Positions 1 through 9,124 of a DNA stretch of 44,224 nt are shown piece by piece. The stretch comes from UBA5232 sp035370405 (GTDB lineage Bacteria > Patescibacteriota > Dojkabacteria > SC72). The stretch lies in contig DAOOVT010000007.1 of the NCBI GenBank assembly GCA_035370405.1, positions 1-44,224 of the forward strand. Direction: 5' to 3'. The notes below the pieces were generated by a model that was not told the origin of the DNA, made no database searches, and saw only the letters and a list, made by a program, of their open reading frames with translations. The position numbers were made by a program, and so were the translations under genes. Every line of letters begins with the position of its first letter. Positions within the stretch are counted from its first letter, which is position 1.

Positions 1-309
1 GGTTGGAATCTAGTAGGTATACACGGTTATTCAAAGGTATATACAGCTAGAAGTTTGCTAAACAGCATTAACAAGGTAGAAGGACTGACAGCAAATAATA
101 TATCTTGGTGGCCAACTTCAAAGGGTAAATATGAAGGACTACAGCTAAGTGATGGAAAAGAATATGGCTTTGATTTTCCTATTAGCCCAAATAATGGTTA
201 CTTCATAAGGATAAATAAATTTGAACCAAAAGATACATCTTGTGGTTCTATCCTGTGGAATGAAGGTGGGACACATAATGGAGCATGTGGCAATAGTAAG
301 ACCTTATAA
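1..309 (+). CDS. C-terminal fragment of a surface or secreted protein (5' end outside window)
   Basis: The reading frame is open from base 1 to a TAA stop at 307-309, so only the last 102 residues are visible and no start codon should be assigned. The fragment begins GWNLVGIHG and contains YTARSLLNSIN, ISWWPTSKGKYEGL and NNGYFIRINK. From memory of the family, this GWN-NxIx-W-GYFIR pattern resembles a small beta-rich module often found at the C-terminus of secreted fibronectin-type repeat proteins. Two cysteines lie near the end (CGS, ACG). It is followed within 25 bases by another membrane-protein gene, and both belong to the envelope cluster that runs to about 10.3 kb. The specific function is unknown. 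Confidence 0.6.
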   Translation, partial: GWNLVGIHGYSKVYTARSLLNSINKVEGLTANNISWWPTSKGKYEGLQLSDGKEYGFDFPISPNNGYFIRINKFEPKDTSCGSILWNEGGTHNGACGNSKTL

Positions 310-332
310 CTAAACTTTAATGCAAAACTAAA

Positions 333-620
333 ATGGAAGTAATACCATCAGAATTTTGGATGATTGTAGTATCAATCATAACAATTATGCTTTGTTCAGT
401 TCTTTATTATCTCTCTGCATTGTTAAAAGAAATAAAAGAAAAAGTATCTAAAACAGACACTATCATCAGAGATATTCAAACATCAGTATCATCTGTAACT
501 GAAACTGTGAATGAGGTAAATGATCTAATAGTAAAACCAGTCAGAGGAATAGGGGCCGTAGCCTCCGTTATAAATGGAATTGCGACAGGGATTAAAAGTG
601 TCCCAGAAGAAAAAAAATAA
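333..620 (+). CDS. small membrane-anchored coiled-coil protein
   Basis: This 95-residue protein has one N-terminal transmembrane helix (about residues 8-30). A polar helical stretch follows with heptad-like spacing (about residues 33-70, KEIKEKVSKTDTIIRDIQTSVSSVTETVNEVNDLI), and then a short Gly/Ala/Val-rich segment and a Lys-rich tail. The plan matches DUF948/YtxG-like bacterial membrane proteins, but the match is by architecture only. The start ATG has no Shine-Dalgarno sequence upstream, as is common in this window. It sits between a truncated surface protein and a fibronectin type III protein, so a role in the cell envelope is likely. The biochemical role is unknown. Confidence 0.6.
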   Translation: MEVIPSEFWMIVVSIITIMLCSVLYYLSALLKEIKEKVSKTDTIIRDIQTSVSSVTETVNEVNDLIVKPVRGIGAVASVINGIATGIKSVPEEKK

Positions 621-684
621 TTTGTTCTATGTTGGAAGTACTCCATATTGCTACTAAACCTATTAATGGGTATCATATTTGATA

Positions 685-2580
685 ATGAAAGTTGCTCAGA
701 TTCCTAAAAAGAAAAAATTTGACAATATTGTATTAGCAATACTTATAATTGGGCTTCCACTTTTAGTTTTTGCGACCTACAAAGTAGTCCAAGTCATAAT
801 AAATGCATCTGCAGATACTCAGCCTAAAAATGTTATTATAAGCGATTTAACTACCAACTCAATAACGATATCATGGGTAACAGATTCCGCAGTAACAGGA
901 GCGGTAATAATATATCAAAATGGTTCACAAAAATCCCAAGTGGCTGACAGCAGAGGATCTGGCAGAAAGTTGACTCACTATGTAGAAGTGAGTGGATTAG
1001 AACCAGATTCAAGCTATGACTTTGCCATAGTCTCTGGATCAGACAAATACATATCCGAAGGGTCTAAAAAGTTTGTATTTGATACTGCTCCGATAACTCC
1101 GCAGCAAGTAACACCTAATTCAATATATGGACAAGTTACAATGGGAACGGGAGATCAGCCAATAATATATGCAGTATTAAGTGACAAATCAACATATCCA
1201 GCATCTGCAACTGTTAAAAATGATGGTACATGGTTGATTGATTTAGCATCTCTCAGAAAAATTTCTGACAAAAGTTTAGTTACCATCTCTGATACATCTA
1301 GCGTTACAGTTGTAGTAATAGCAGGAGCAAACAGAGGAGCAGTTGTAGAAGGAGTCTACACTACGCTCTTCAATGCAGATGGAAACTTAACATCATCTAA
1401 TGGACTAGTAATTACAGAAAGATCAGACATGTACTCCTACATACCGGATGGTGCAAAATTAATAGCGTACAGCGAAATCCCAGATAAAGAAGAGCCAGTA
1501 GAAGAGCCAATAGTAGAACCACCAGTGGAAGAAGAACCAGTAGAAGAAACACCAACACCTCCACCAGTGGAAGAATTCCATAGAGAATACAGAATAGTAC
1601 ACCAACTCTCGTGGATAGATTTGGTATCTGCAAATTCAGAAACACCCTCTGTAATGGCTTCTGTCACAGGGGAAGATAGTATAAAAGTAACAAATTTAAC
1701 AGACACAGGGTTGACAATTGTGTGGCTATCAAAACAAAAAGAAAAAGGACATGTAAACTATGGAACGAGTCAATCAAATCTAAATAGTACAGCAAGAGAC
1801 TCAAGAGATGGACTAACAACAGAGGGTGAATACTATGTACACAATGTTGATATCTCAAAATTACAGCCAGAGACAACATACTACTATGAAATCAAATCAG
1901 GCACAGAAACATATGACAACGATGGAATCAAATACAAAATTAGTACATTCGCTACCCCAGACTCTCCTCCTGCATTCGAAAGTATTCAAGGAAAATTCAG
2001 TAACCTTCCATCTCATGGTGAAGCCGTTCTAATTGCTAAAATACAAGATGCGGATAATACTGGAACATCGGGGCAGAGCTTTCCCATATCTTCAGTAATA
2101 GGGGATGGGGGTCTATTCACTATGACAATCTCAAACAGTTGGAGCTCTGACGGGAGCAAATATTTTGAATACACATCATCTGACAAAATAACCTTGGATA
2201 TAATCACAACACTAGATGTCGATACACAAACAACTACAATAAAAGATGTCCTAGATAGTGATATAGATGTAGATATCAATGATATCTCTGAATCACAATC
2301 TACCACAGGAAAAGGTAAAGTCCCCAAACTAAGCAATTATGGAATAATTGGTGCTACAGATGGCACCTCACTATCAACTTCAAACTACACATCATCCATG
2401 ACTTCTGATACATCTATAAACATTACCACAAATTCAACATCAACTCCTAAAACTGGCATTACTGAGAATACAATATATGCCTTATCTATATCGGGAGCTT
2501 TTATTCTTTTTGGAAGTATAATATACTACAAAAATACAGGGAAAAAGAAAACTAAAAGTAAAATGACGGATAGTTTATGA
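685..2580 (+). CDS. membrane-anchored fibronectin type III repeat surface protein
   Basis: The ATG at 685 (631 residues) is preferred over an in-frame TTG six bases upstream. One transmembrane helix lies near residues 14-38. Two domains resemble the fibronectin III-like N-terminal domain of purple acid phosphatases. The first, about residues 48-130, carries NSITISWVTDSAVTGAVIIY and LEPDSSYDFAI. The second, about residues 330-420, carries TGLTIVWLSKQKEKGHVNYG and LQPETTYYYEI. A Pro/Glu-rich linker separates them (bases about 1489-1574, PVEEP-type repeats), and a Ser/Thr-rich stalk precedes a C-terminal transmembrane helix with a Lys-rich tail. The TGA stop overlaps the next ATG (ATGA), so the two genes are translationally coupled. 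The role is probably adhesion or a structural part of the surface apparatus; no catalytic motif was seen. Confidence 0.75.
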   Translation: MKVAQIPKKKKFDNIVLAILIIGLPLLVFATYKVVQVIINASADTQPKNVIISDLTTNSITISWVTDSAVTGAVIIYQNGSQKSQVADSRGSGRKLTHYVEVSGLEPDSSYDFAIVSGSDKYISEGSKKFVFDTAPITPQQVTPNSIYGQVTMGTGDQPIIYAVLSDKSTYPASATVKNDGTWLIDLASLRKISDKSLVTISDTSSVTVVVIAGANRGAVVEGVYTTLFNADGNLTSSNGLVITERSDMYSYIPDGAKLIAYSEIPDKEEPVEEPIVEPPVEEEPVEETPTPPPVEEFHREYRIVHQLSWIDLVSANSETPSVMASVTGEDSIKVTNLTDTGLTIVWLSKQKEKGHVNYGTSQSNLNSTARDSRDGLTTEGEYYVHNVDISKLQPETTYYYEIKSGTETYDNDGIKYKISTFATPDSPPAFESIQGKFSNLPSHGEAVLIAKIQDADNTGTSGQSFPISSVIGDGGLFTMTISNSWSSDGSKYFEYTSSDKITLDIITTLDVDTQTTTIKDVLDSDIDVDINDISESQSTTGKGKVPKLSNYGIIGATDGTSLSTSNYTSSMTSDTSINITTNSTSTPKTGITENTIYALSISGAFILFGSIIYYKNTGKKKTKSKMTDSL

Positions 2581-4058
2581 CACAAACAAGAAGAAACAAA
2601 AAAGGGTTACGATTGTTAATCTTTCTCGCTCTATTTGCCTTCTTTGCTGTTAAAATATCAAATAGTGCAAATAAAGGATCAGAAGGTTCTGCAGTGAAAG
2701 CCCCATCTCCAGAGGAATGTTCCAACTGTGGTGGAATAGAAGCAAAAACAACAGAGGAAAAAATAATCAATGATGAAGTCAGCTATGAAAAAATCATAGA
2801 ATTAGATGAATCACAATCAGTCAATATTACAAACATGATAGATGATTCTGAATCTACCCTAGGAATTTTTACCTCATGCAAAGACACATACTCAAACATT
2901 CTCTCACTAGAGGGGGCTAAGGCATGTTCTGGAGGTGCTGGTAATCTAAACTATGATGATGGAGAAGCAAAAAATAGTGCTGTTCTTGTTTCTAAAGATG
3001 CTCAGTTTGAATTAGTAGAAGTTTGGTATCCATTAGCATTCTGGTTAGGACAATATGTATATGAAAACAGTAACAAAGAAATAACTGCGAACAGTAGTGA
3101 ATACAGGTCCAATGGAGAGCAAATAGACGAAGGATATCAATCAAGAACTCTTTCTCCTAGTGAAGCTGCAACCTTTAGAGAAGATATTTCTCCGACTGTA
3201 AGAAAAAATTTTGCTATGGAAGGATCAATAACAGCATCTGCTGATGTAGTTGAAGAGAATCCAAAAGGAACATATGTAGTAAGAAATCCTCTTAATTCAA
3301 AAAATAAATGCAGTCCAAAAGTTGCAGTTTCAGATTACAATGTTGGAAAAAGCAACTATATAGCTTCAAATGAAGAAAATGGTGGCTACTTAAGAATGCA
3401 GGCTCCAAAAGGAGATAACTATGAAATACCATCTAATGCTGCTTGTCTAACGGAAGGGGCAAAATATGATGAAATTAAATTTGGAAATGTTCTTGCGTGT
3501 TCAAATAAGATTGCTTTAATAAAAGGATTATTCAGTAGTATCTTTGGTATTAACCAATGGAAAGGGTGTCATGAAGGAGAAGTAAGGTGTGATGGAGAAG
3601 AGGTAGATCCTAAGACAGGGGCAACTGTTGCAACTGGGTGCAAAACTGTCAAAACAGCCGAGTGTATCTCTTCTGAGGATATTGCAGTTCAAATGCCTGC
3701 TATATTTGGAGATCCATACAAATGTGAGACAGAAAAATGTGCAAATGCATTTATGACATATACATATAGAGCTGGATTATCTCCTGAACAAGCAGGAAGT
3801 AAGAAGGTCTCTTCTGAAAATATTGATGAAACTCTGATGACTTTTGTTGCGACACCATGTAAAGCACAAATAGTTGGGACTAACACAATTATTAACATAA
3901 AATGCTTGTGGGATAGCTCTCAGACACTGTTTTCATACAGAGCACAACAGATAGAGAAAGCACCTACTGGGAATAATTTCCCTGCAACATATGATGAATA
4001 CTGGAAGAATACAAAAGTTTCAATAGGGGCATCTGCTGCCTATTATGGATTATTGTAA
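2577..4058 (+). CDS. secreted or membrane-anchored cysteine-containing protein of unknown family
   Basis: This 493-residue protein starts inside the stop of the previous gene (ATGA overlap). The N-terminus has Lys/Arg residues followed by a hydrophobic helix (about residues 12-28), which suggests a signal anchor. The exported part has many paired Cys (for example CSNC near residue 42, CHEGEVRC and CETEKC further on), consistent with disulfides formed outside the cytoplasm. I do not recognise the family. Its position directly before a VirB6/TrbL-like polytopic protein and an M23-domain protein suggests it is an extracytoplasmic component of the same apparatus. It ends 38 bases before the next gene. 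Confidence 0.6.
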   Translation: MTQTRRNKKGLRLLIFLALFAFFAVKISNSANKGSEGSAVKAPSPEECSNCGGIEAKTTEEKIINDEVSYEKIIELDESQSVNITNMIDDSESTLGIFTSCKDTYSNILSLEGAKACSGGAGNLNYDDGEAKNSAVLVSKDAQFELVEVWYPLAFWLGQYVYENSNKEITANSSEYRSNGEQIDEGYQSRTLSPSEAATFREDISPTVRKNFAMEGSITASADVVEENPKGTYVVRNPLNSKNKCSPKVAVSDYNVGKSNYIASNEENGGYLRMQAPKGDNYEIPSNAACLTEGAKYDEIKFGNVLACSNKIALIKGLFSSIFGINQWKGCHEGEVRCDGEEVDPKTGATVATGCKTVKTAECISSEDIAVQMPAIFGDPYKCETEKCANAFMTYTYRAGLSPEQAGSKKVSSENIDETLMTFVATPCKAQIVGTNTIINIKCLWDSSQTLFSYRAQQIEKAPTGNNFPATYDEYWKNTKVSIGASAAYYGLL

Positions 4059-4096
4059 TTCTGATTATTTTAATTTTATTTAAAGATATAAAATAT

Positions 4097-5458
4097 ATGC
4101 GAAATGCTTCAAAATTCATAAATTCACTTCTCATTGCTGGTTGCCTGAGTTTGTTTGTTATTGGAAGTGTACATGCTGCAGATGTAAATTATCCATACAT
4201 TGATACGGAAGGTGGGTGGGTAGAAGAAATAGAACATGGAGAGGATGTAGTAGGAGTTTCAGGAGAAAATGTATATCAATTCAATACTAAATCGGTATAT
4301 GGATTTGAGGATTTGATCTTAAATAAGGTGTGTCCGGAGTGTACAAAACGTGGGATAGAACTTGCGAATGATACAAGCATACCTCTTCAAATGAGACTAG
4401 GTCTAACAGGAATCGTTGATCAAGCAGTATATGGAATGTTTAATAATCCTCCTGCGGTTGACGTAATTGCTCATCTAACACAGGAATGGGTCCCTGGATA
4501 TTCTAGTGCAGATTCTGTATATGCGGATGGTTATACTGATTTGCAGAACACGCATGTTGATAGAATTTGGTCTTCTGTAAGAGATATCGCATACATAGGG
4601 TATGTTTTAATAATGATTGTAATCGGATTCATGATAATGTTTAGACATAAAATAGGAGGACAAGCAATGGTGACAGTCGGAAACTCCATTCCTAAGCTTA
4701 TTATTTCATTGGTACTTGTTACATTTAGCTTCGCAATAATGGGGCTAATTATAGATATGGGAGGATTTATACTTAGTTTAGTAAAAGTGATTCTGTATGG
4801 TAATGGCGGTGGTGGTGTAGCTATAGATAATCCTATTAAATTATTCGGGAGTGTTTTATCGGGTGATGTAGCTAAAAATATGGCAAAGGAGACAATTGGA
4901 ACTCTTGGTATAGGTGGTTTAGTAGGATTTTTAGTAACAGGTGGAGTTGGAGGAATAATTGCAGGAGGTATTATATCAGCGTTAATAGCAATTGTAGTTT
5001 TAGGAATTGTTCTAGTCGGTGCAATTAAATTATGGTTTACATTGGTGAAATCATATCTAACACTAATAGTTAATGTCATAGTTTCTCCTTTGGCGATAAT
5101 GGCTAGTGCGATACCTGGGAACGAGTCTAGTGGCATAAACATTTTTAAATCGGCTTTACGAAATGTATTAGTATTTCCAGTAGCATATGGGATAGTAAAT
5201 CTTCCATACTATGCCGAAGTGAAAGGTATCTCCCTTTCATTCCCCCAAAGTCTTACAGGAAATGCATCAGGTGATGTAGAAATAGGCTCATTCTTCTTAG
5301 CAGCAGCAAAAATAATAGCAATATATGCGGCTTCGAGTGCTCCATCTATAGTTGCAGGATTAATACCAGCGACAGCCTCTAAATCAGCTCTAAATATAGG
5401 AGATTCACTTAAATCTAGCCTAGGAGGAATTCCTGTAATTGGAGGTATGTTCAAATAG
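4097..5458 (+). CDS. polytopic membrane protein, VirB6/TrbL-like
   Basis: This 453-residue protein has an N-terminal signal sequence (about residues 8-28, ending VHAAD) and an extracytoplasmic N-domain with a CPEC motif near residue 79. Several transmembrane segments follow at about 163-183, 198-232 (two), 272-313 (two, Gly-rich), 314-340, 356-372 and 398-424. This soluble N-domain plus five to seven helices is the layout of VirB6/TrbL inner-membrane channel proteins of type IV secretion systems. The assignment rests on topology and neighbours, not on a diagnostic motif. It is followed after 13 bases by a gene for a large M23-domain protein, so the two are probably co-expressed. No ATPase (VirB4-like) is present in the window; it could lie upstream. 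Confidence 0.55.
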   Translation: MRNASKFINSLLIAGCLSLFVIGSVHAADVNYPYIDTEGGWVEEIEHGEDVVGVSGENVYQFNTKSVYGFEDLILNKVCPECTKRGIELANDTSIPLQMRLGLTGIVDQAVYGMFNNPPAVDVIAHLTQEWVPGYSSADSVYADGYTDLQNTHVDRIWSSVRDIAYIGYVLIMIVIGFMIMFRHKIGGQAMVTVGNSIPKLIISLVLVTFSFAIMGLIIDMGGFILSLVKVILYGNGGGGVAIDNPIKLFGSVLSGDVAKNMAKETIGTLGIGGLVGFLVTGGVGGIIAGGIISALIAIVVLGIVLVGAIKLWFTLVKSYLTLIVNVIVSPLAIMASAIPGNESSGINIFKSALRNVLVFPVAYGIVNLPYYAEVKGISLSFPQSLTGNASGDVEIGSFFLAAAKIIAIYAASSAPSIVAGLIPATASKSALNIGDSLKSSLGGIPVIGGMFK

Positions 5459-5471
5459 TTAAGGAACAAGA

Positions 5472-8075
5472 ATGCCTAAACAAGGGAAAAAACCACAATA
5501 TGATAGTGCATTAGGGTCAATTTATGACTTCATATTTGCTGAATCTAAAAAAACTCCAAACAAAGTAAAACCAGTTAAAATTACTGGAGTAGATGGTACA
5601 TCAGAAATAACAGATGCACTTGTTGCTGTATTAGAAAATCCATTAGTTTTCGTAAACAAAAGCACCCTAGATGCCTTTGAAGACGTAATAAATTTTGATC
5701 TACTCTCTTACAGATATGGTGGAGGAGAAAGAGATACAGTCAAACTCAATCTAAAAGACTTGAAAAAAGCATTCTCTGACCCTAATGGATTCTTAGATAA
5801 ATCATTTGCAAAATATGAGGCAAACAGGAAAATAAATAAAGCCCAATGGGCAGGTGATGCCATTCAAGGAGTACTTGCTGGAACATGGGCAAGAAAACAT
5901 GGATTAGACATTGAAACTGTAAAGGCTGTATCAGAAATACACAGAGCATCTGACAGATTTAGTCAAACAGCCAACTTTGATCCTACAAAAGTAACATCAT
6001 TAGGAGAAAGAAATGGAGCTCTCATAGACAAATACCTAAATAATTCAGATCCAAAATATACGTTAGCTTTCTTCATTCAACAGTATGGAGATGAAAAAGT
6101 GGCAACTAAAAAATTTAACCAATACAAAAAACTAGTAGAACAAGTAAATAGTGGAAAAAGAAATGAGTTGGTATATGACAAAAATGTATATTCCTTCTTG
6201 GAAGGATTGGATATAACCAACAAGGCAATAAAGAGTGAACAAGCTGGTGACAAATTACAAGCAGAAAATTATCGACATGCAGCAAGGTATTTAGAATCAT
6301 CTGTTTCTGATGCAGAAAGAAAAGCCAATGAGCGAAGAAACAAATTGGAAATTCAGAAATATCAAGCTGAAATAAATAGATTAAAAGAAAGCAATGACCC
6401 AGACAAAAAAGAGAAAATAAAAGTGCTAGAAAGAAATATGAAATTGATTAGTACTGATACAAATATGAGCCGTATGATGGGATTAGCTGGTACGTATGGA
6501 AAAGTACAAGGATTTACAGGAAGTATGAGCACATTAAATAACTACTTCCTAAAGGGTAATCTAGCAGGGAGCTTAATTACAGGTGAGTTTTTTGATCCAA
6601 ATAGAAATAGATCATGGATTAATCCCACAGATGCAGGGCGTAGAAAAACACTTGCTGAAGCTGGGGTAAAAGGATTCAGTAAATATAACACCCATGGAGT
6701 AAGTATCAATTTTAAAATATCGAAGCCATCAAATTCTAGATATGCACAGGAGTACTATGACAACATGATCAAAGTGTATTATTACTCTCCTGTGGTTATG
6801 GCGAAATCATTGATGAATGGAGAGCTTTTCGCAAGAAAAGCATATGAAAACATGAATAAATTCAATAACAGATATGGACAAAAAATTCCCGGATTTGATA
6901 TGGCAAAGCTATTTGATAAAAATGGAAATGTAGACGATTCATACCTATCTCAAATCTTAGGAGTCTCTACAGCAGATCAGGCTGAAGCTCTTAGCAAATT
7001 TCTAAAGAGTAATAAAAGATGGGGAAATTTAGCATATGGATTTAGTGCAATTAAACGAGTACAAGATAAAGTCTCATCATTTGTAGAAAATAAAATAGGA
7101 AGAAAACTAAGACAAAAAGTTGCCACAGAACTTCTCAAAAGAAAAGCATTCCAAAAATTTTCCAAAGAAATTCTCAATGAGTGGGTATTAAAAGGAGGAG
7201 TCAAAGTACTTGGGAAAGCGATAGGTACAGCTCTTGCAGGAGTAATTGGACCAGCGGGACAGATAGTTGGCGATATCATAGCACAGATAGCGATGGATGT
7301 GGCACAAAAAGTGGCTAAACCTGTAATTAAGTTCAGTATGCATGCTCTCCTATATGGAATTGTGGGACTTTTGGGAATAATTTTCCTTTTGGTAAATAAA
7401 TCACATTCAGTCTTAAGTGTACATTCCAATGTTGCACCATCACAGGTAATAGAATGTGCTGGTTCTGGAAACACCAGTGGTGCTGACGATTCTGACAAAA
7501 CAGATTCCTCTGGTGATGACTACGATTCCGACGATACAAATAAAGAGGAATCTCAAATAACTGGTACTGGGCCATCTGTTCCATTCGATGGAAAACCATT
7601 ACCACCAGGAGAAACCTGCCTAATATCGTCTCCATCTGCTCGTTGTTCACAAGGCATGTATGGAAGCTTCTCTCATAAAAACACTCCAGCAATAGATATT
7701 GCCACGGGTGGATATTTTTATGCTCCTACATTTTGTGGAAACAACAATTGTGTAGTTACATACTATAATGCCACCGCTACTTGTGGTGATGGATACGCTG
7801 GAGGACTAATAAAGTTTACAGCTACATATGAAGGAAATGTCTATGAATTCAAATTACTACATATAGATTCTCCATATAGACCTGGTGACAAAATAGGATC
7901 AGGTGAGCCAGTAGCAAGAATTATGACCCTTCAAGAAACAGGTGATGCTTGCTCCACAGGTCAACATTTACATATGGAAACTAGATTTAATGGGGCAATC
8001 GTAGATCCTCGTGAAGTCTTAAATAACCCAAGTAGTGAAGGAGGTTTCGGATGTAATATCTCCTCCTGTGTTTAA
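5472..8075 (+). CDS. large membrane protein with C-terminal M23 (LytM-like) peptidase domain
   Basis: This 867-residue protein has three parts. The N-terminal ~610 residues are polar and mostly helical, including a Lys/Glu-rich coiled coil around residues 270-325. A hydrophobic segment lies at about 620-645. A Ser/Asp-rich linker is followed by a C-terminal domain (about 705-867) with LytM/M23 features: D742 in AIDIATGG, and the HxH pair H832/H834 in HLHMET. The canonical first zinc ligand normally lies four residues before that Asp. Here that position is Thr738, and the nearest His is H735, so activity is uncertain. M23 domains cleave peptidoglycan cross-bridges. Next to a VirB6-like gene, the protein may open the wall for a secretion channel. 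Confidence 0.65.
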   Translation: MPKQGKKPQYDSALGSIYDFIFAESKKTPNKVKPVKITGVDGTSEITDALVAVLENPLVFVNKSTLDAFEDVINFDLLSYRYGGGERDTVKLNLKDLKKAFSDPNGFLDKSFAKYEANRKINKAQWAGDAIQGVLAGTWARKHGLDIETVKAVSEIHRASDRFSQTANFDPTKVTSLGERNGALIDKYLNNSDPKYTLAFFIQQYGDEKVATKKFNQYKKLVEQVNSGKRNELVYDKNVYSFLEGLDITNKAIKSEQAGDKLQAENYRHAARYLESSVSDAERKANERRNKLEIQKYQAEINRLKESNDPDKKEKIKVLERNMKLISTDTNMSRMMGLAGTYGKVQGFTGSMSTLNNYFLKGNLAGSLITGEFFDPNRNRSWINPTDAGRRKTLAEAGVKGFSKYNTHGVSINFKISKPSNSRYAQEYYDNMIKVYYYSPVVMAKSLMNGELFARKAYENMNKFNNRYGQKIPGFDMAKLFDKNGNVDDSYLSQILGVSTADQAEALSKFLKSNKRWGNLAYGFSAIKRVQDKVSSFVENKIGRKLRQKVATELLKRKAFQKFSKEILNEWVLKGGVKVLGKAIGTALAGVIGPAGQIVGDIIAQIAMDVAQKVAKPVIKFSMHALLYGIVGLLGIIFLLVNKSHSVLSVHSNVAPSQVIECAGSGNTSGADDSDKTDSSGDDYDSDDTNKEESQITGTGPSVPFDGKPLPPGETCLISSPSARCSQGMYGSFSHKNTPAIDIATGGYFYAPTFCGNNNCVVTYYNATATCGDGYAGGLIKFTATYEGNVYEFKLLHIDSPYRPGDKIGSGEPVARIMTLQETGDACSTGQHLHMETRFNGAIVDPREVLNNPSSEGGFGCNISSCV

Positions 8076-8087
8076 TGTTACTATTTT

Positions 8088-9083
8088 ATGAATATGACTA
8101 AAAAAAGAGCAATTATAATAGGAATAATATCTCTAGTAGCTATATCTGCCGCTATTCTAATAGCAATAAATTTTGATTCCTTTAATAATGAAAAAGGACA
8201 TTATCCGAAAGAACCTCTAGAACAAAACGTACTAAGCAAATCAGAAGCAAAAAAATTAGACCTATCAAAAACGAACATACCTGATCAAAACGACCTCCAG
8301 GTATATTCACTTTCAGAAGAATTAAAAGTAGAAGATATGAAAAATCTTGCCTCTGATTTGAATATTTCTTTAACAACTTCAGAAAAAAGCTCATTTTACC
8401 AATGGGGGAAAGATACAGGAAATATGATAGTGTATGATCTAATTAAAAATCTCGCAATCATAAATATTAAAAACGGAATTGATTTTGATGAGGCAGAAGT
8501 TACATCAGTCACATTCTCAAATATAGTAAGAAAATTCTTTGGAGAAGAATGGAAATATACCGTATTTAAAACAGAAAGAAGAGATACTGGAGAAACCGTA
8601 TACTATGCCAAGCGTCTGCTGAACAATGGCTTCCCAATAGAAATGAAAGAACATAACCAACAAACTGACTATATAGCTTCAAAAAATGGAAAAATAATGT
8701 ATATGAAATTTATGCTTACTGAATTTACAAATACAAACACAATTGTTCCACTCATAGCCTCCTCTGAACTTTTAGACTATATAAACATAAAAGAATATCC
8801 AAAAGAAATATATCCAATATTTACAACTCTACAAAGTACTGTATTCAAAGACATAAACTACGTATCTAGTGAATTCGATGAAATAACCAAAACCTTAGAT
8901 AATTGCAAAGGAGCATCAAGCAAAATAGTATACTTATACACATCAATGAAACAAAAAACTCTGCTTCCAGTATACAGAATAGACTCTGAATGCTCAGTAG
9001 AATATAAAGGCAAAGAATACTTTGTTCCAGCAGTTGTATACATTAATGCCATAGATCCTAAATACATATCGGATTCCGAATAA
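8088..9083 (+). CDS. membrane-anchored protein of unknown function
   Basis: This 331-residue protein has a short basic N-terminus and one transmembrane helix (about residues 7-28). A soluble, probably exported region follows that is rich in Lys, Glu and Ile. No family was recognised. A second in-frame ATG six bases downstream could be the true start. It lies 12 bases after the M23-domain gene and a few bases before the PGRP-like gene, so it is likely part of the same transcription unit. An extracytoplasmic accessory role in the envelope apparatus is an inference from context only. Confidence 0.6.
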   Translation: MNMTKKRAIIIGIISLVAISAAILIAINFDSFNNEKGHYPKEPLEQNVLSKSEAKKLDLSKTNIPDQNDLQVYSLSEELKVEDMKNLASDLNISLTTSEKSSFYQWGKDTGNMIVYDLIKNLAIINIKNGIDFDEAEVTSVTFSNIVRKFFGEEWKYTVFKTERRDTGETVYYAKRLLNNGFPIEMKEHNQQTDYIASKNGKIMYMKFMLTEFTNTNTIVPLIASSELLDYINIKEYPKEIYPIFTTLQSTVFKDINYVSSEFDEITKTLDNCKGASSKIVYLYTSMKQKTLLPVYRIDSECSVEYKGKEYFVPAVVYINAIDPKYISDSE

Positions 9084-9124
9084 AGTTTGTGGAAAAACTT
9101 CTCACTTTGATGGTAGAATCTGTT

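Noticed and set aside
1489..1574. Tandem repeat of Glu/Pro codons in the fibronectin-type protein
   Set aside because: It is a low-complexity linker typical of surface proteins and not a regulatory or mobile repeat.
4531..5142. A 203-codon minus-strand frame opposite the VirB6-like gene
   Set aside because: Its translation is rich in Ile, Pro and Thr without family features, and it mirrors the hydrophobic codons of the plus-strand gene. It is a shadow frame.
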